Below the pieces are notes generated by a model. The model had not been told where the DNA came from and searched no databases. It saw only the letters and a list, made by a program, of their open reading frames with translations. A program made the translations under genes and the position numbers. This document shows positions 7,070-13,514 of a DNA stretch of 15,732 bases, one piece after another. Positions within the stretch are counted from its first letter, which is position 1. Every line of letters starts with the position of its first letter. The DNA is from DATADF01 sp046263155. Its GTDB lineage: Bacteria; Actinomycetota; CADDZG01; WHSQ01. Where the stretch lies: the NCBI GenBank assembly GCA_046263155.1, contig JBHELF010000006.1, forward strand, positions 1-15,732, in the 5' to 3' direction.

Positions 7070-7099
7070 TCGGTAGCGGCTTTACCGAATAAGAAGGAG
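7070..7099 (+). promoter_or_regulatory. Leader hairpin and ribosome-binding site of the helicase gene
   Basis: TCGGTA at 7070-7075 pairs with TACCGA at 7083-7088 around a 7-nt loop. The strong ribosome-binding site AAGGAG at 7094-7099 follows 5 nt later, and 10 nt precede the TTG start at 7110. Such a hairpin could influence translation with temperature or by binding of the helicase to its own leader. That role is inference. Confidence 0.35.
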
Positions 7100-7109
7100 T
7101 TGAACCAAA

Positions 7110-8294
7110 TTGGCATCCTTTGGAGAACTAGGCGCGTCGCGCGCCGTGGCTCAGGCCCTCGCGCGCCGCAACATCCGAGACGCCTTTCCGATCCAGGAGA
7201 TGGTGCTTTCGGATGCGCTGCGGGGCAGCGACGTGCTGGCCAAGTCCCGGACCGGATCCGGCAAGACGATCGCTTTCGGAATCCCACTGGTCGAACGGAT
7301 CGATCCGACCATGAAGCGTCCGGCGGCCCTTGTCCTCGTGCCCACTCGTGAACTCGCGGTGCAGGTAACCGAGGAGATCAAGGATATCGCCGCGGCGCGC
7401 AACCTGCGTGTCGCTTCCGTCTATGGGGGAGTGTCGCTCGACAAACAAGCCGAGCGCGCCCGCAAAGCTCACATCCTTGTGGCGACGCCGGGCCGTCTGA
7501 CTGATCTCGTCTCCCGGAAGCTGATCTCGCTTAGTGCGGTGAGCATCCTCGTACTCGACGAGGCCGACCGCATGCTCGATATGGGTTTCCAGCCTCAGGT
7601 CGATCGCATCGTGGCCCTGCTGCCGAAGGCGCGCCAGACCATGTTCTTCTCCGCGACCCTAGACGGGCTCGCGGGGCGCCTCGCCGACCGCTACACAAAC
7701 AACGCCGTCTTGCATGAGGTCGCTGAGACCCGCCCGACGGTGGCGGAGGCGAATCATCGCTTCATACAGGTGGACGATCGAGGCAAGCTCGACAAGTTGA
7801 TCGAGGTTCTGGGCGAGGAGCGCGGGCTCGCGCTGGTCTTTGTGCGTACCAAGCGTGGAGCCGACCGTCTGGCGGCACGCCTCGGGGCACGCAGGGTTCC
7901 GGCCCTTGCACTGCACGGCGACATGCGACAGTCCGCGCGTGAGCGTACGCTCGAGCGCTTTGCCTCGGGCAAGGCGGACATCTTGATTGCTACGGATGTG
8001 GCCGCGCGAGGTCTCGATCTCGACGCCATCACCCACGTCATCAACTACGACCCTCCGCAAGACCACAAGGACTACCTGCATCGTGTGGGTCGCACGGCTC
8101 GGGCGGGCAGATCGGGGGCCGGCGTGACCTTCGTCTCACCGACTCAGTCGCAAGAGGTCAGCGTGATGGTGCGCCAGCTCGAGTTGAAGGACGAGTACCA
8201 GGCCGGAGGCCTGGAACTGGCCGCTCCTGCGATGGTGTACTCGTCGCACGGCCGCCGCTCGATGATGCGTTCCCGCCAAAAGCGCCGCTTTTAG
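7110..8294 (+). CDS. DEAD-box ATP-dependent RNA helicase
   Basis: A 394-residue helicase with two RecA-like domains and no C-terminal extension. Visible motifs: Q motif (F26 to Q29), motif I SRTGSGKT at 46-53, Ia PTRELA at 78-83, GG at 106-107, Ib TPGR at 126-129, DEAD at 150-153, SAT at 181-183, ARGLD at 299-303 and HRVGRTAR at 324-331. It should unwind short RNA duplexes with ATP, as in ribosome assembly or RNA decay. It is shorter than many RhlE or DeaD proteins, which carry basic tails; only a short basic end (SRQKRRF) is present. TTG 7110 is the start because it alone follows the AAGGAG site in frame. It has its own leader and terminator, so it is probably monocistronic. Confidence 0.93.
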   Translation: MASFGELGASRAVAQALARRNIRDAFPIQEMVLSDALRGSDVLAKSRTGSGKTIAFGIPLVERIDPTMKRPAALVLVPTRELAVQVTEEIKDIAAARNLRVASVYGGVSLDKQAERARKAHILVATPGRLTDLVSRKLISLSAVSILVLDEADRMLDMGFQPQVDRIVALLPKARQTMFFSATLDGLAGRLADRYTNNAVLHEVAETRPTVAEANHRFIQVDDRGKLDKLIEVLGEERGLALVFVRTKRGADRLAARLGARRVPALALHGDMRQSARERTLERFASGKADILIATDVAARGLDLDAITHVINYDPPQDHKDYLHRVGRTARAGRSGAGVTFVSPTQSQEVSVMVRQLELKDEYQAGGLELAAPAMVYSSHGRRSMMRSRQKRRF

Positions 8295-8299
8295 TTTTT
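8278..8299 (+). terminator. Intrinsic terminator overlapping the helicase stop codon
   Basis: AAAAGC at 8278-8283 pairs with GCTTTT at 8287-8292 around a 3-nt loop, and TTTTT at 8295-8299 follows two bases later. The stem covers the last codons and the first base of the TAG stop at 8292-8294. It fits an intrinsic terminator for the helicase mRNA, set against a convergent gene. Confidence 0.6.
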
Positions 8300-8317
8300 C
8301 GTTGTTCGGCCCAGGCA

Positions 8318-8338
8318 GCCACCCGCCCGCCCAAAACC
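8318..8338 (-). repeat. G-rich 21-bp repeat, copy 1
   Basis: On the plus strand this begins GCCACCCGCCCGCCC and continues AAAACC; it matches 13474-13494 at 20 of 21 positions. Read on the minus strand it is a run of GGG triplets separated by single bases, close to a G-quadruplex motif. It lies 16 bp past the stop codon of the acyltransferase gene, in the 60-bp convergent gap. Confidence 0.6.
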
Positions 8339-8354
8339 TTTCCTTGAGTGTGTC

Positions 8355-9164
8355 TTACTTCAGCGCAGGCTCGAACCGCTTCGGGTCTTCGAGATAGTCC
8401 CTCAGGCTGCGCGCCAGGCGGGACGCGTGGTAGCCGTCGAGATATCGATGGTCGAGCGTCGCGCTCAGAGTCAGCACCGGTCTGACCACGACGCGGCCCT
8501 CGACCGCCGTCGGCTTATCTGTGATCTCGCCAACGAGCACGAGTAGGGGAACGCGGTAGTAAGGGGACAGCGGTGCATAGGCGTGCTGGATCCCGAACAT
8601 ACCGACCGACGTGACCATGGCACTGCCGAAGGGCTGACGCGGCAACCCGTACTTCTTGAGATCCATGTCTCGATCCGTCGTCAGCCACGCGGCTACCTTG
8701 AATCCCAGCTGCAACAGCCGGCGTGGTGTGCGCGCGAAGATCGTCTTCGTCTTTCCGAACTCGACGTCGTCTCCGGTGCGAACTCGACCCGCTCGCTCTG
8801 ACAGCTCCGTCGCAATCTCGATCGCCGATTTCTCGTCGGCCCGCTCCACCTTCACCCCGGACAACTCCGCGCCGCCCTCGGCCGAGACGATGAAGAAGAT
8901 GTCGACCGTTTCGCGACGGACGAAATCGCCCCGGTGGATGTGGACGTTGAGATCGGGATGCTCGCCCAGAGCATGTCCGATGGCCTTGCCGACCATGTGA
9001 GTGACAGTTAGTCGTGTGCCCGTTGCGGCGCGCGCGTCATCGATGAAAGCCAGGATGGGCGTGGCATCGAACTCCAGATCACCGTAGATCTGCGGGTCGT
9101 TCGGATGACCCCACGTGGCCGCGGCGATCTTTCGCCAACCCTTGATCTTGGTGCGCTTCGCCAC
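8355..9164 (-). CDS. Stand-alone 2-oxoacid dehydrogenase acyltransferase (E2) catalytic domain
   Basis: A 269-residue protein consisting of an E2-type acyltransferase catalytic domain (PF00198-like, CAT-fold). It has TRLTVTHMVGKAIGHAL at 50-66, FGSAMVTSVGMFG at 179-191 and the active-site motif LDHRYLDG at 237-244 with H239 and D243. Normal E2 subunits begin with a lipoyl domain and a subunit-binding domain; both are absent. Its acyl donor and acceptor are therefore unknown, and a free CoA-dependent acyltransferase role is plausible. No E1 or E3 gene lies nearby. GTG 9164 is chosen for the AGGAG about 6 nt upstream; a longer frame upstream has no such site. It is divergent from pncA across 85 bp. 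Confidence 0.82.
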   Translation of the reverse strand: MAKRTKIKGWRKIAAATWGHPNDPQIYGDLEFDATPILAFIDDARAATGTRLTVTHMVGKAIGHALGEHPDLNVHIHRGDFVRRETVDIFFIVSAEGGAELSGVKVERADEKSAIEIATELSERAGRVRTGDDVEFGKTKTIFARTPRRLLQLGFKVAAWLTTDRDMDLKKYGLPRQPFGSAMVTSVGMFGIQHAYAPLSPYYRVPLLVLVGEITDKPTAVEGRVVVRPVLTLSATLDHRYLDGYHASRLARSLRDYLEDPKRFEPALK

Positions 9165-9196
9165 TACATCTCCTCTACAGCGAACGGGAAACCTAA

Positions 9197-9208
9197 GATG
9201 CGAGCATC
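9197..9208. promoter_or_regulatory. Small dyad in the acyltransferase-pncA divergent gap
   Basis: GATGC at 9197-9201 and GCATC at 9204-9208 form an inverted repeat with a 2-bp spacer. Its placement between divergent genes allows an operator role. It does not match the NrtR or NiaR sites I know for NAD salvage genes. Confidence 0.2.
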
Positions 9209-9249
9209 GTTTCACCCACGTAATGGCTGTCAAGAGGGAGGGAGGGCGC

Positions 9250-9834
9250 GTGGCTCGATACGACCACAAGACGGCCCTCATCGTCGTCGACGTCCAGAAC
9301 GATTTCGCTCATCCCAAGGGCAATCTCTACGTGTCGGGTGGCGAGGAAGTAGTCCCTCTGATCAACGAAGAGATAACGGCCGCCCAAGCTGCCGGTGCCC
9401 CGGTCTTTTACACACAGGACTGGCACCCGGACTCGACACCCCATTTCGAGAAGGACGGTGGGATCTGGCCGGTGCACTGCGTGCGCGATACCTGGGGAGC
9501 CCAATTCCACCCCGACCTCAAAGTCGCCGGAGACGTAGTTCGGAAAGGCACCGGAGGAGAGGACGGCTATTCCGGATTCACGGTGCGGGATCCAGAGAGC
9601 GGGTCGGAGAGTGAGACCGGTCTCGACGAGATGCTCCGAACGCGCGACGTGACGGATGTCGTCGTCGCCGGGCTGGCCACCGACTACTGCGTCAAGGAGA
9701 CGGTTCTCGACGCCAGGCGCAAGGGGTTCGGGGTGACTGCCCCCAGGGACGCGATGCGCGCCGTGAACTTGAAACCCGGCGATGGGGAGCAAGCGATACA
9801 GGAGATGGAGCGCGCCGGCGCCCGACTCGAGTGA
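9250..9834 (+). CDS. pncA: Nicotinamidase
   Basis: A 194-residue isochorismatase-fold amidase that hydrolyses nicotinamide to nicotinate and ammonia. The catalytic triad is visible as D14 (VVDVQNDF), K99 (VVRKGTGGEDGYSGF) and C147 (GLATDYCVKETVLDA). The metal site is D57, H59, H65 (TQDWHPDSTPHF) and H76 (IWPVHCV). GTG 9250 is the start because a GGGAGG-rich ribosome-binding site lies just before it; ATG 9223, 9 codons earlier, lacks one. The stop overlaps the pncB start in a GTGA junction, so the two steps from nicotinamide to nicotinate mononucleotide are translationally coupled. Confidence 0.93.
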   Translation: MARYDHKTALIVVDVQNDFAHPKGNLYVSGGEEVVPLINEEITAAQAAGAPVFYTQDWHPDSTPHFEKDGGIWPVHCVRDTWGAQFHPDLKVAGDVVRKGTGGEDGYSGFTVRDPESGSESETGLDEMLRTRDVTDVVVAGLATDYCVKETVLDARRKGFGVTAPRDAMRAVNLKPGDGEQAIQEMERAGARLE

Positions 9835-11177
9835 TTTGGCCGAGCGCGGGCGAGGCCGCGTTGCTGACCGATCTGTACGAGCTCACAATGGCTGCGAGCT
9901 ACTACTCGCAGGGTCTAGGCAACCAGCCCGCCACCTTCGATCTCTTTATCCGGGAACTCCCGGAGAAGCGCAATTTCCTCGTTGCATGTGGACTGGAAGA
10001 TGCTCTCGATTACCTCGAGACGCTTCACTTCGATGACGACGCGGTCGACTACCTGCAGTCGCTCGAGATTTTCTCGAATGACTTTCTGGCCGAACTCGGG
10101 CGACTCCGTTTCGACGGAGATGTCTGGGCGATTCCCGAGGGTGAGGTCTTCTTCGAGCGTGAGCCGGTTCTACGCGTTACGGGTCCCCTTCTTCAAGCTC
10201 AGATCGTCGAGACCTTTCTCATCAACTGCATAGCCTTCCAGAGCATGGTCGCTTCCAAGGCCGTCCGTGTTGCGATTGCCTGCGAGAACTGCGAGTTTGT
10301 CGACTTCTCACTGCGAAGGGACCACGGTGCCGACGCCGGACTCAAGGCGGCGCGGGCGGCCTATATCTCCGGAGCCTCTGCAACGTCCAACGTGCTGGCA
10401 GGCAAGCGCTACGGCATTCCGGTCAGCGGCACGATGGCGCACTCCTACGTTATGTCGTTTGCCTCGGAGGAGGACGCGTTTCGGGCGTTCGCTCGGGATT
10501 TCCCCACCCGGGCGGTTCTGTTGATCGACACCTTCGATGTCGAAGAGGGGGCGCGGCGCGCGGCTCGTGTCGCGAACGAACTGGTGCCGGAGGGTGTGGA
10601 GATTCGTGGTGTGCGCATTGACTCCGGTGACCTAGCTCCTCTGTCCCACGCGGTGCGCAAAATTCTGGATGAGGCAGGCTTGAACAAGGTTCAGATCATC
10701 TTGTCGGGCGATATGGACGAGTACCGGATCCGAGAGATTCTCAAGGAGGGGGCGCCCGTGGATGCCTTCGGCGTCGGTACCCAGATGGGCACCAGTGGTG
10801 ACGCGCCCTCGCTCGGGGGCGTTTACAAGCTTGTGGAGGACGCAGGGGGGCCCAAGGTAAAGCTGTCGGTCGGGAAACTGACGTTTCCGGGACGAAAGCA
10901 GATCTTCCGGATGGAGAAAGAGGGCAGATACGAACGCGACTTGATCGCACTGGAAGAGGAGACCGCGAAGGGCCGGCCGTTACTCGTGAAGGTTCTTGCA
11001 GAAGGCCGTCGCGCCGGCCCCCCGGAGCCGCTTGCGGACCTTCGCGAGCGTTGTCGCCAAGCCATCGAGGCCTTGCCGGACTACCTGCGCTCACTCGACC
11101 CGAGCCCCGCCTATCCGGTGACTGAATCCGAAAAGCTGGCCGCGCTCACGCGTTCAATCCGGGCGCAAACCCGTTAA
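9831..11177 (+). CDS. pncB: Nicotinate phosphoribosyltransferase
   Basis: A 448-residue enzyme that makes nicotinate mononucleotide from nicotinate and PRPP, the committed Preiss-Handler step of NAD salvage. Signatures: LLTDLYELTMAASYY at 11-25, FVDFSLRRDHGADAG at 156-170, SGTMAHSYVMSF at 199-210 with the phospho-acceptor histidine H204, then RIDSGDL and the glycine-rich FGVGTQMGTSGD phosphate-binding stretch. Length and motif order are normal for the family. The GTG start overlaps the pncA stop by 4 bp and has no good ribosome-binding site of its own, consistent with coupling. A receiver-like gene follows 9 bp later. Confidence 0.95.
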   Translation: MIWPSAGEAALLTDLYELTMAASYYSQGLGNQPATFDLFIRELPEKRNFLVACGLEDALDYLETLHFDDDAVDYLQSLEIFSNDFLAELGRLRFDGDVWAIPEGEVFFEREPVLRVTGPLLQAQIVETFLINCIAFQSMVASKAVRVAIACENCEFVDFSLRRDHGADAGLKAARAAYISGASATSNVLAGKRYGIPVSGTMAHSYVMSFASEEDAFRAFARDFPTRAVLLIDTFDVEEGARRAARVANELVPEGVEIRGVRIDSGDLAPLSHAVRKILDEAGLNKVQIILSGDMDEYRIREILKEGAPVDAFGVGTQMGTSGDAPSLGGVYKLVEDAGGPKVKLSVGKLTFPGRKQIFRMEKEGRYERDLIALEEETAKGRPLLVKVLAEGRRAGPPEPLADLRERCRQAIEALPDYLRSLDPSPAYPVTESEKLAALTRSIRAQTR

Positions 11178-11186
11178 GCGCCACTG

Positions 11187-11546
11187 ATGGAACAGCCACT
11201 CGTCCTCCTCGTGGAAGCCGACCTCATGGCTCAGGCGCGCCTCGGCGACGCCGTGCGTCGCCTCGACCGCGAGATTCGCACCACCAGCACGCCGGGATTG
11301 ATGGAAGCACTGCTAGACAGTGACCCGGAGGTGCTGGTTCTGGATCTGGACAACGGCGCCGAGGAGCTTCTCTCGGAATTGGGAAAGGCCCGACGCGCCG
11401 GGATCACTCCGAAGCGTGTCGTGGGTTACTACTCACATGTCGACGTCGAGCTCGGCGACGCGGCCCGCGCGGCGGGCTGTGAGCCCATTCCGCGCGGGCG
11501 TTTCTGGCGCGCGCTAAACGAGGTGCTCGCCGGGCGGGGCTATTAG
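11187..11546 (+). CDS. Degenerate response-regulator receiver-like protein
   Basis: A 119-residue protein with a CheY-like alpha/beta pattern and no output domain. E10 and D12 (LLVEAD) match the acidic pocket, D53 (VLVLDL) matches the phospho-acceptor and S83 (GYYSHVD) the conserved Ser/Thr. The invariant lysine is not present; R103 or R105 (IPRGRF) lies in its place. Phosphorylation is therefore doubtful and a protein-interaction role is possible. It begins 9 bp after pncB and is likely co-transcribed with the NAD salvage genes. No kinase is nearby. Its TAG stop overlaps the TAA of the opposite-strand C2H2 gene (TTAG). Confidence 0.65.
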   Translation: MEQPLVLLVEADLMAQARLGDAVRRLDREIRTTSTPGLMEALLDSDPEVLVLDLDNGAEELLSELGKARRAGITPKRVVGYYSHVDVELGDAARAAGCEPIPRGRFWRALNEVLAGRGY

Positions 11547-11734
11547 TCGGCGTTCTTCTCCGGACCCGGGTGGTAGCCCTCTTTGCGACGATGCCGGTGG
11601 GAGGCAGTGATCAGCATGTCCTCCAGAGACTTGGCCTCGGCCCGGAAATCGGGATGGGAGTTTGCGAGATGATCCTGGAGCTCGGAGGCAAACCGGAAGC
11701 GGAGCTCGCACTCGGGGCACTGATAGACGTCCAT
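11543..11734 (-). CDS. Small C2H2 zinc-finger protein
   Basis: A 63-residue protein with one C2H2 finger at its N-terminus: C6, C9, H22 and H27 (C-x2-C-x12-H-x4-H), followed by a charged tail. Single-finger mini-proteins occur in actinobacteria; their role is unknown, with DNA, RNA or protein binding all possible. The ATG at 11734 has an excellent AGGAG site 7 nt upstream, strong support for a real gene despite its size. It lies 50 bp downstream of the L,D-transpeptidase on the same strand and is probably the last gene of that unit. Its 3' end overlaps the convergent receiver-like gene by 4 bp. Confidence 0.8.
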   Translation of the reverse strand: MDVYQCPECELRFRFASELQDHLANSHPDFRAEAKSLEDMLITASHRHRRKEGYHPGPEKNAD

Positions 11735-11784
11735 TGGCTGGCTCCTTCCGAGACCCGACCCCCCAACAGTAATAGGCAGCCGTG

Positions 11785-12660
11785 CTAGCGGATGAGAATC
11801 GGGGTTCCCAGGGGCAGCAGGCCCGCCAGCTCCGTGATGTCATCGTTACGCATCCGCAGGCATCCATTGCTCGACGGGCGGCCCACCGATGTCGGATCGT
11901 TCGTGCCGTGCAGGCCGATCACTCCGTTCCCGTACCAGTCGTCGGCCGCCTCGGCGTGCGCCGAGAGACCGTACGCGTACTTTCCGTAGATCGTGTTTTC
12001 CGCCGGCGGCTTGAGCAGGGACGTCAGATAGAAGAACCCGCGCGGAGTCGGAGTCTCGCCGGTGCCGATTCCCACTGGATAGGTCGACATGGGCTCCGCG
12101 CCGTTCCATAGAGTCAACGTGTAGCGAGCCGTGTCGACCTCGAGTCGGTAGGGAGAGGTCGCGACGTCGACGTCGCGCGCCCGAACGAATCCCGTCGTGC
12201 CGTTGGGTTGGACCGGCAAAAGCACCTCGTACCACGCGACTTCGGTGCCCGTCCTCACCTCATTCGTGACGAGAAAGACCTGAGGGGAGCCCTGCGGGCT
12301 CACGGGCAGAAAGGACGCGAGCGTGTCCGCGCTTCGTTCGGGAGCCGTTCGGGCTATGGCGCGCTCTCCGGTGACCGTCGCGATGGTCGCAAATGTCTCC
12401 TCCAGGCCGAGCGGAGCCTGTGCGCTCGCGAAGATCGGGCGATTCTCTTCGGCAGTGCCAACGCGATTGAGTGCCCAGAACCCGACCGACGTCTGGAGCA
12501 ACGAGAACGCGACCAAGTAGGGGAGGGCGGCTCCCCTACGAGATCTTTGAGTTGCGCGAGGCCGTCTAGCCGCTAAAGGCCGGTTGACGTTCGACCGGTT
12601 CGGCCGGTGGAGCCGGCTCTGGCTTCGGCGGCCTCTTCTGCGGTGGTGCAGGCGCTGCAC
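11785..12660 (-). CDS. L,D-transpeptidase (YkuD) with membrane anchor
   Basis: About 291 residues. A basic N-terminus is followed by one membrane span (LPYLVAFSLLQTSVGFWAL), an SH3-like beta region, and a C-terminal YkuD domain with HGTN (H251) and SSNGCLRM (nucleophile C267). Such enzymes form 3-3 crosslinks in peptidoglycan or attach proteins to it, outside the membrane. The start is uncertain. GTG 12660 has GGAG 7 nt upstream but overlaps the preceding gene by 95 bp. TTG 12516 avoids the overlap but begins inside the membrane span and loses its basic flank. No start codon lies between them in frame, so the long form is preferred. Confidence 0.82.
   Translation of the reverse strand: MQRLHHRRRGRRSQSRLHRPNRSNVNRPLAARRPRATQRSRRGAALPYLVAFSLLQTSVGFWALNRVGTAEENRPIFASAQAPLGLEETFATIATVTGERAIARTAPERSADTLASFLPVSPQGSPQVFLVTNEVRTGTEVAWYEVLLPVQPNGTTGFVRARDVDVATSPYRLEVDTARYTLTLWNGAEPMSTYPVGIGTGETPTPRGFFYLTSLLKPPAENTIYGKYAYGLSAHAEAADDWYGNGVIGLHGTNDPTSVGRPSSNGCLRMRNDDITELAGLLPLGTPILIR
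12517..12539 (-). other. Perfect 9-bp hairpin near the L,D-transpeptidase 5' end
   Basis: GTAGGGGAG at 12517-12525 and CTCCCCTAC at 12531-12539 are perfect inverted copies around 5 nt. On the minus-strand mRNA it lies 27 nt after the stop of the upstream gene. It is either inside the transpeptidase coding region or, with the short start, directly before it. No U-run follows. It could set relative expression of the two genes. Confidence 0.45.
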
Positions 12661-13378
12661 CCGCGCACTCCGCTGTGGCCTCTGCATGAGAGACGATGAC
12701 CTCAACTCCTCCAGGCGCCGTCACGTGCAGCGCGTTCACGAACACGGTCTTCGATTTGTCGGTCGTTCCCAGGCCCTCAGGATCCCAGTTCGTCTCCCAC
12801 AGCACGATGCGTATCCCGGCTTGGTCGAATACGACTTGGTTCGGCGCCGGATTGATGATTCCCACGTTCTGCGGCCCGACCCCCAGATTCAAAACTCGCG
12901 CCGCGGTCGCGAAAACGATCTTGCCCTTGAAGCAAGCCGCCAGCGCCTCGGCCTCGATGACATCGGCACGGACGTTGTCCATCACCGCCTCGAGGTCCTC
13001 CGCGATCGCGTAACCGCGCGCATTGAACTTCTCGGGCAGGCCTTGGGCCGCGCCATCGATCGTCCCACGCAACAGCGCGTCGATTTTGGACTTGATCGCC
13101 GCGCTGGTCTCTACATGTGCGGTGAACGAAGTGGCGAGCGGATCGGCAGGAATCTCGAGGAGCGAGTCGCTTGATTCCGAGTCGGGCCCCGGCGGCACCC
13201 TGGTTGAAACGCCTGGGTTTTCGTTGATCGGCACGGGCGCGGTGTCGACGCCGAAAGCCGCGGCGCTCGCGCTTTTGACGTCGTCGGCCGCGACAGGGCT
13301 CGCGAACTGAAGGGCGATCAGCAAGAGCAACGCGTTGGCAACAGCCAAGATCGTGATCATTCGTCGAGCCCGGACCAC
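12566..13378 (-). CDS. Secreted protein, probable choice-of-anchor P family
   Basis: A 270-residue exported protein. The signal peptide is at 1-31 (basic VVRARR, a hydrophobic stretch, SPVAA then DD). The middle carries KTVFVNALHVTAPGGVEVIVSHAEA, which resembles the actinobacterial choice-of-anchor P family as I remember it. The C-terminus is a proline-rich tail (PAPPQKRPPKPEPAPPAEP) with no LPxTG motif or final membrane span, which could thread or contact the cell wall. GTG 13378 is chosen because GGAGG ends 5 nt upstream and the signal peptide follows at once; ATG 13360 is an alternative. It precedes an L,D-transpeptidase, a class that can link proteins to peptidoglycan, so a substrate relation is conceivable. 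Function unknown. Confidence 0.65.
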   Translation of the reverse strand: MVRARRMITILAVANALLLLIALQFASPVAADDVKSASAAAFGVDTAPVPINENPGVSTRVPPGPDSESSDSLLEIPADPLATSFTAHVETSAAIKSKIDALLRGTIDGAAQGLPEKFNARGYAIAEDLEAVMDNVRADVIEAEALAACFKGKIVFATAARVLNLGVGPQNVGIINPAPNQVVFDQAGIRIVLWETNWDPEGLGTTDKSKTVFVNALHVTAPGGVEVIVSHAEATAECAGAAPAPPQKRPPKPEPAPPAEPVERQPAFSG

Positions 13379-13473
13379 TAGGGCCTCCTTCCAGATTTGA
13401 TTTGCCGGCGCTGAACCTACTTCACGGGGGGGCCATCGGCCTGGCATCTCATAGAGAAGGACTCGACTGGTCG

Positions 13474-13494
13474 GCCACCCGCCCGCCCGAAACC
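13474..13494 (-). repeat. G-rich 21-bp repeat, copy 2
   Basis: The plus strand begins GCCACCCGCCCGCCC and continues GAAACC; it differs from the copy at 8318-8338 by one base. It lies 20 bp past the stop of the glucosidase gene on that gene's strand, the same relative place as copy 1. The 136-bp gap here (13379-13514) holds no gene. Confidence 0.6.
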
Positions 13495-13514
13495 GTTTTG
13501 GGCACTTGATCCAG

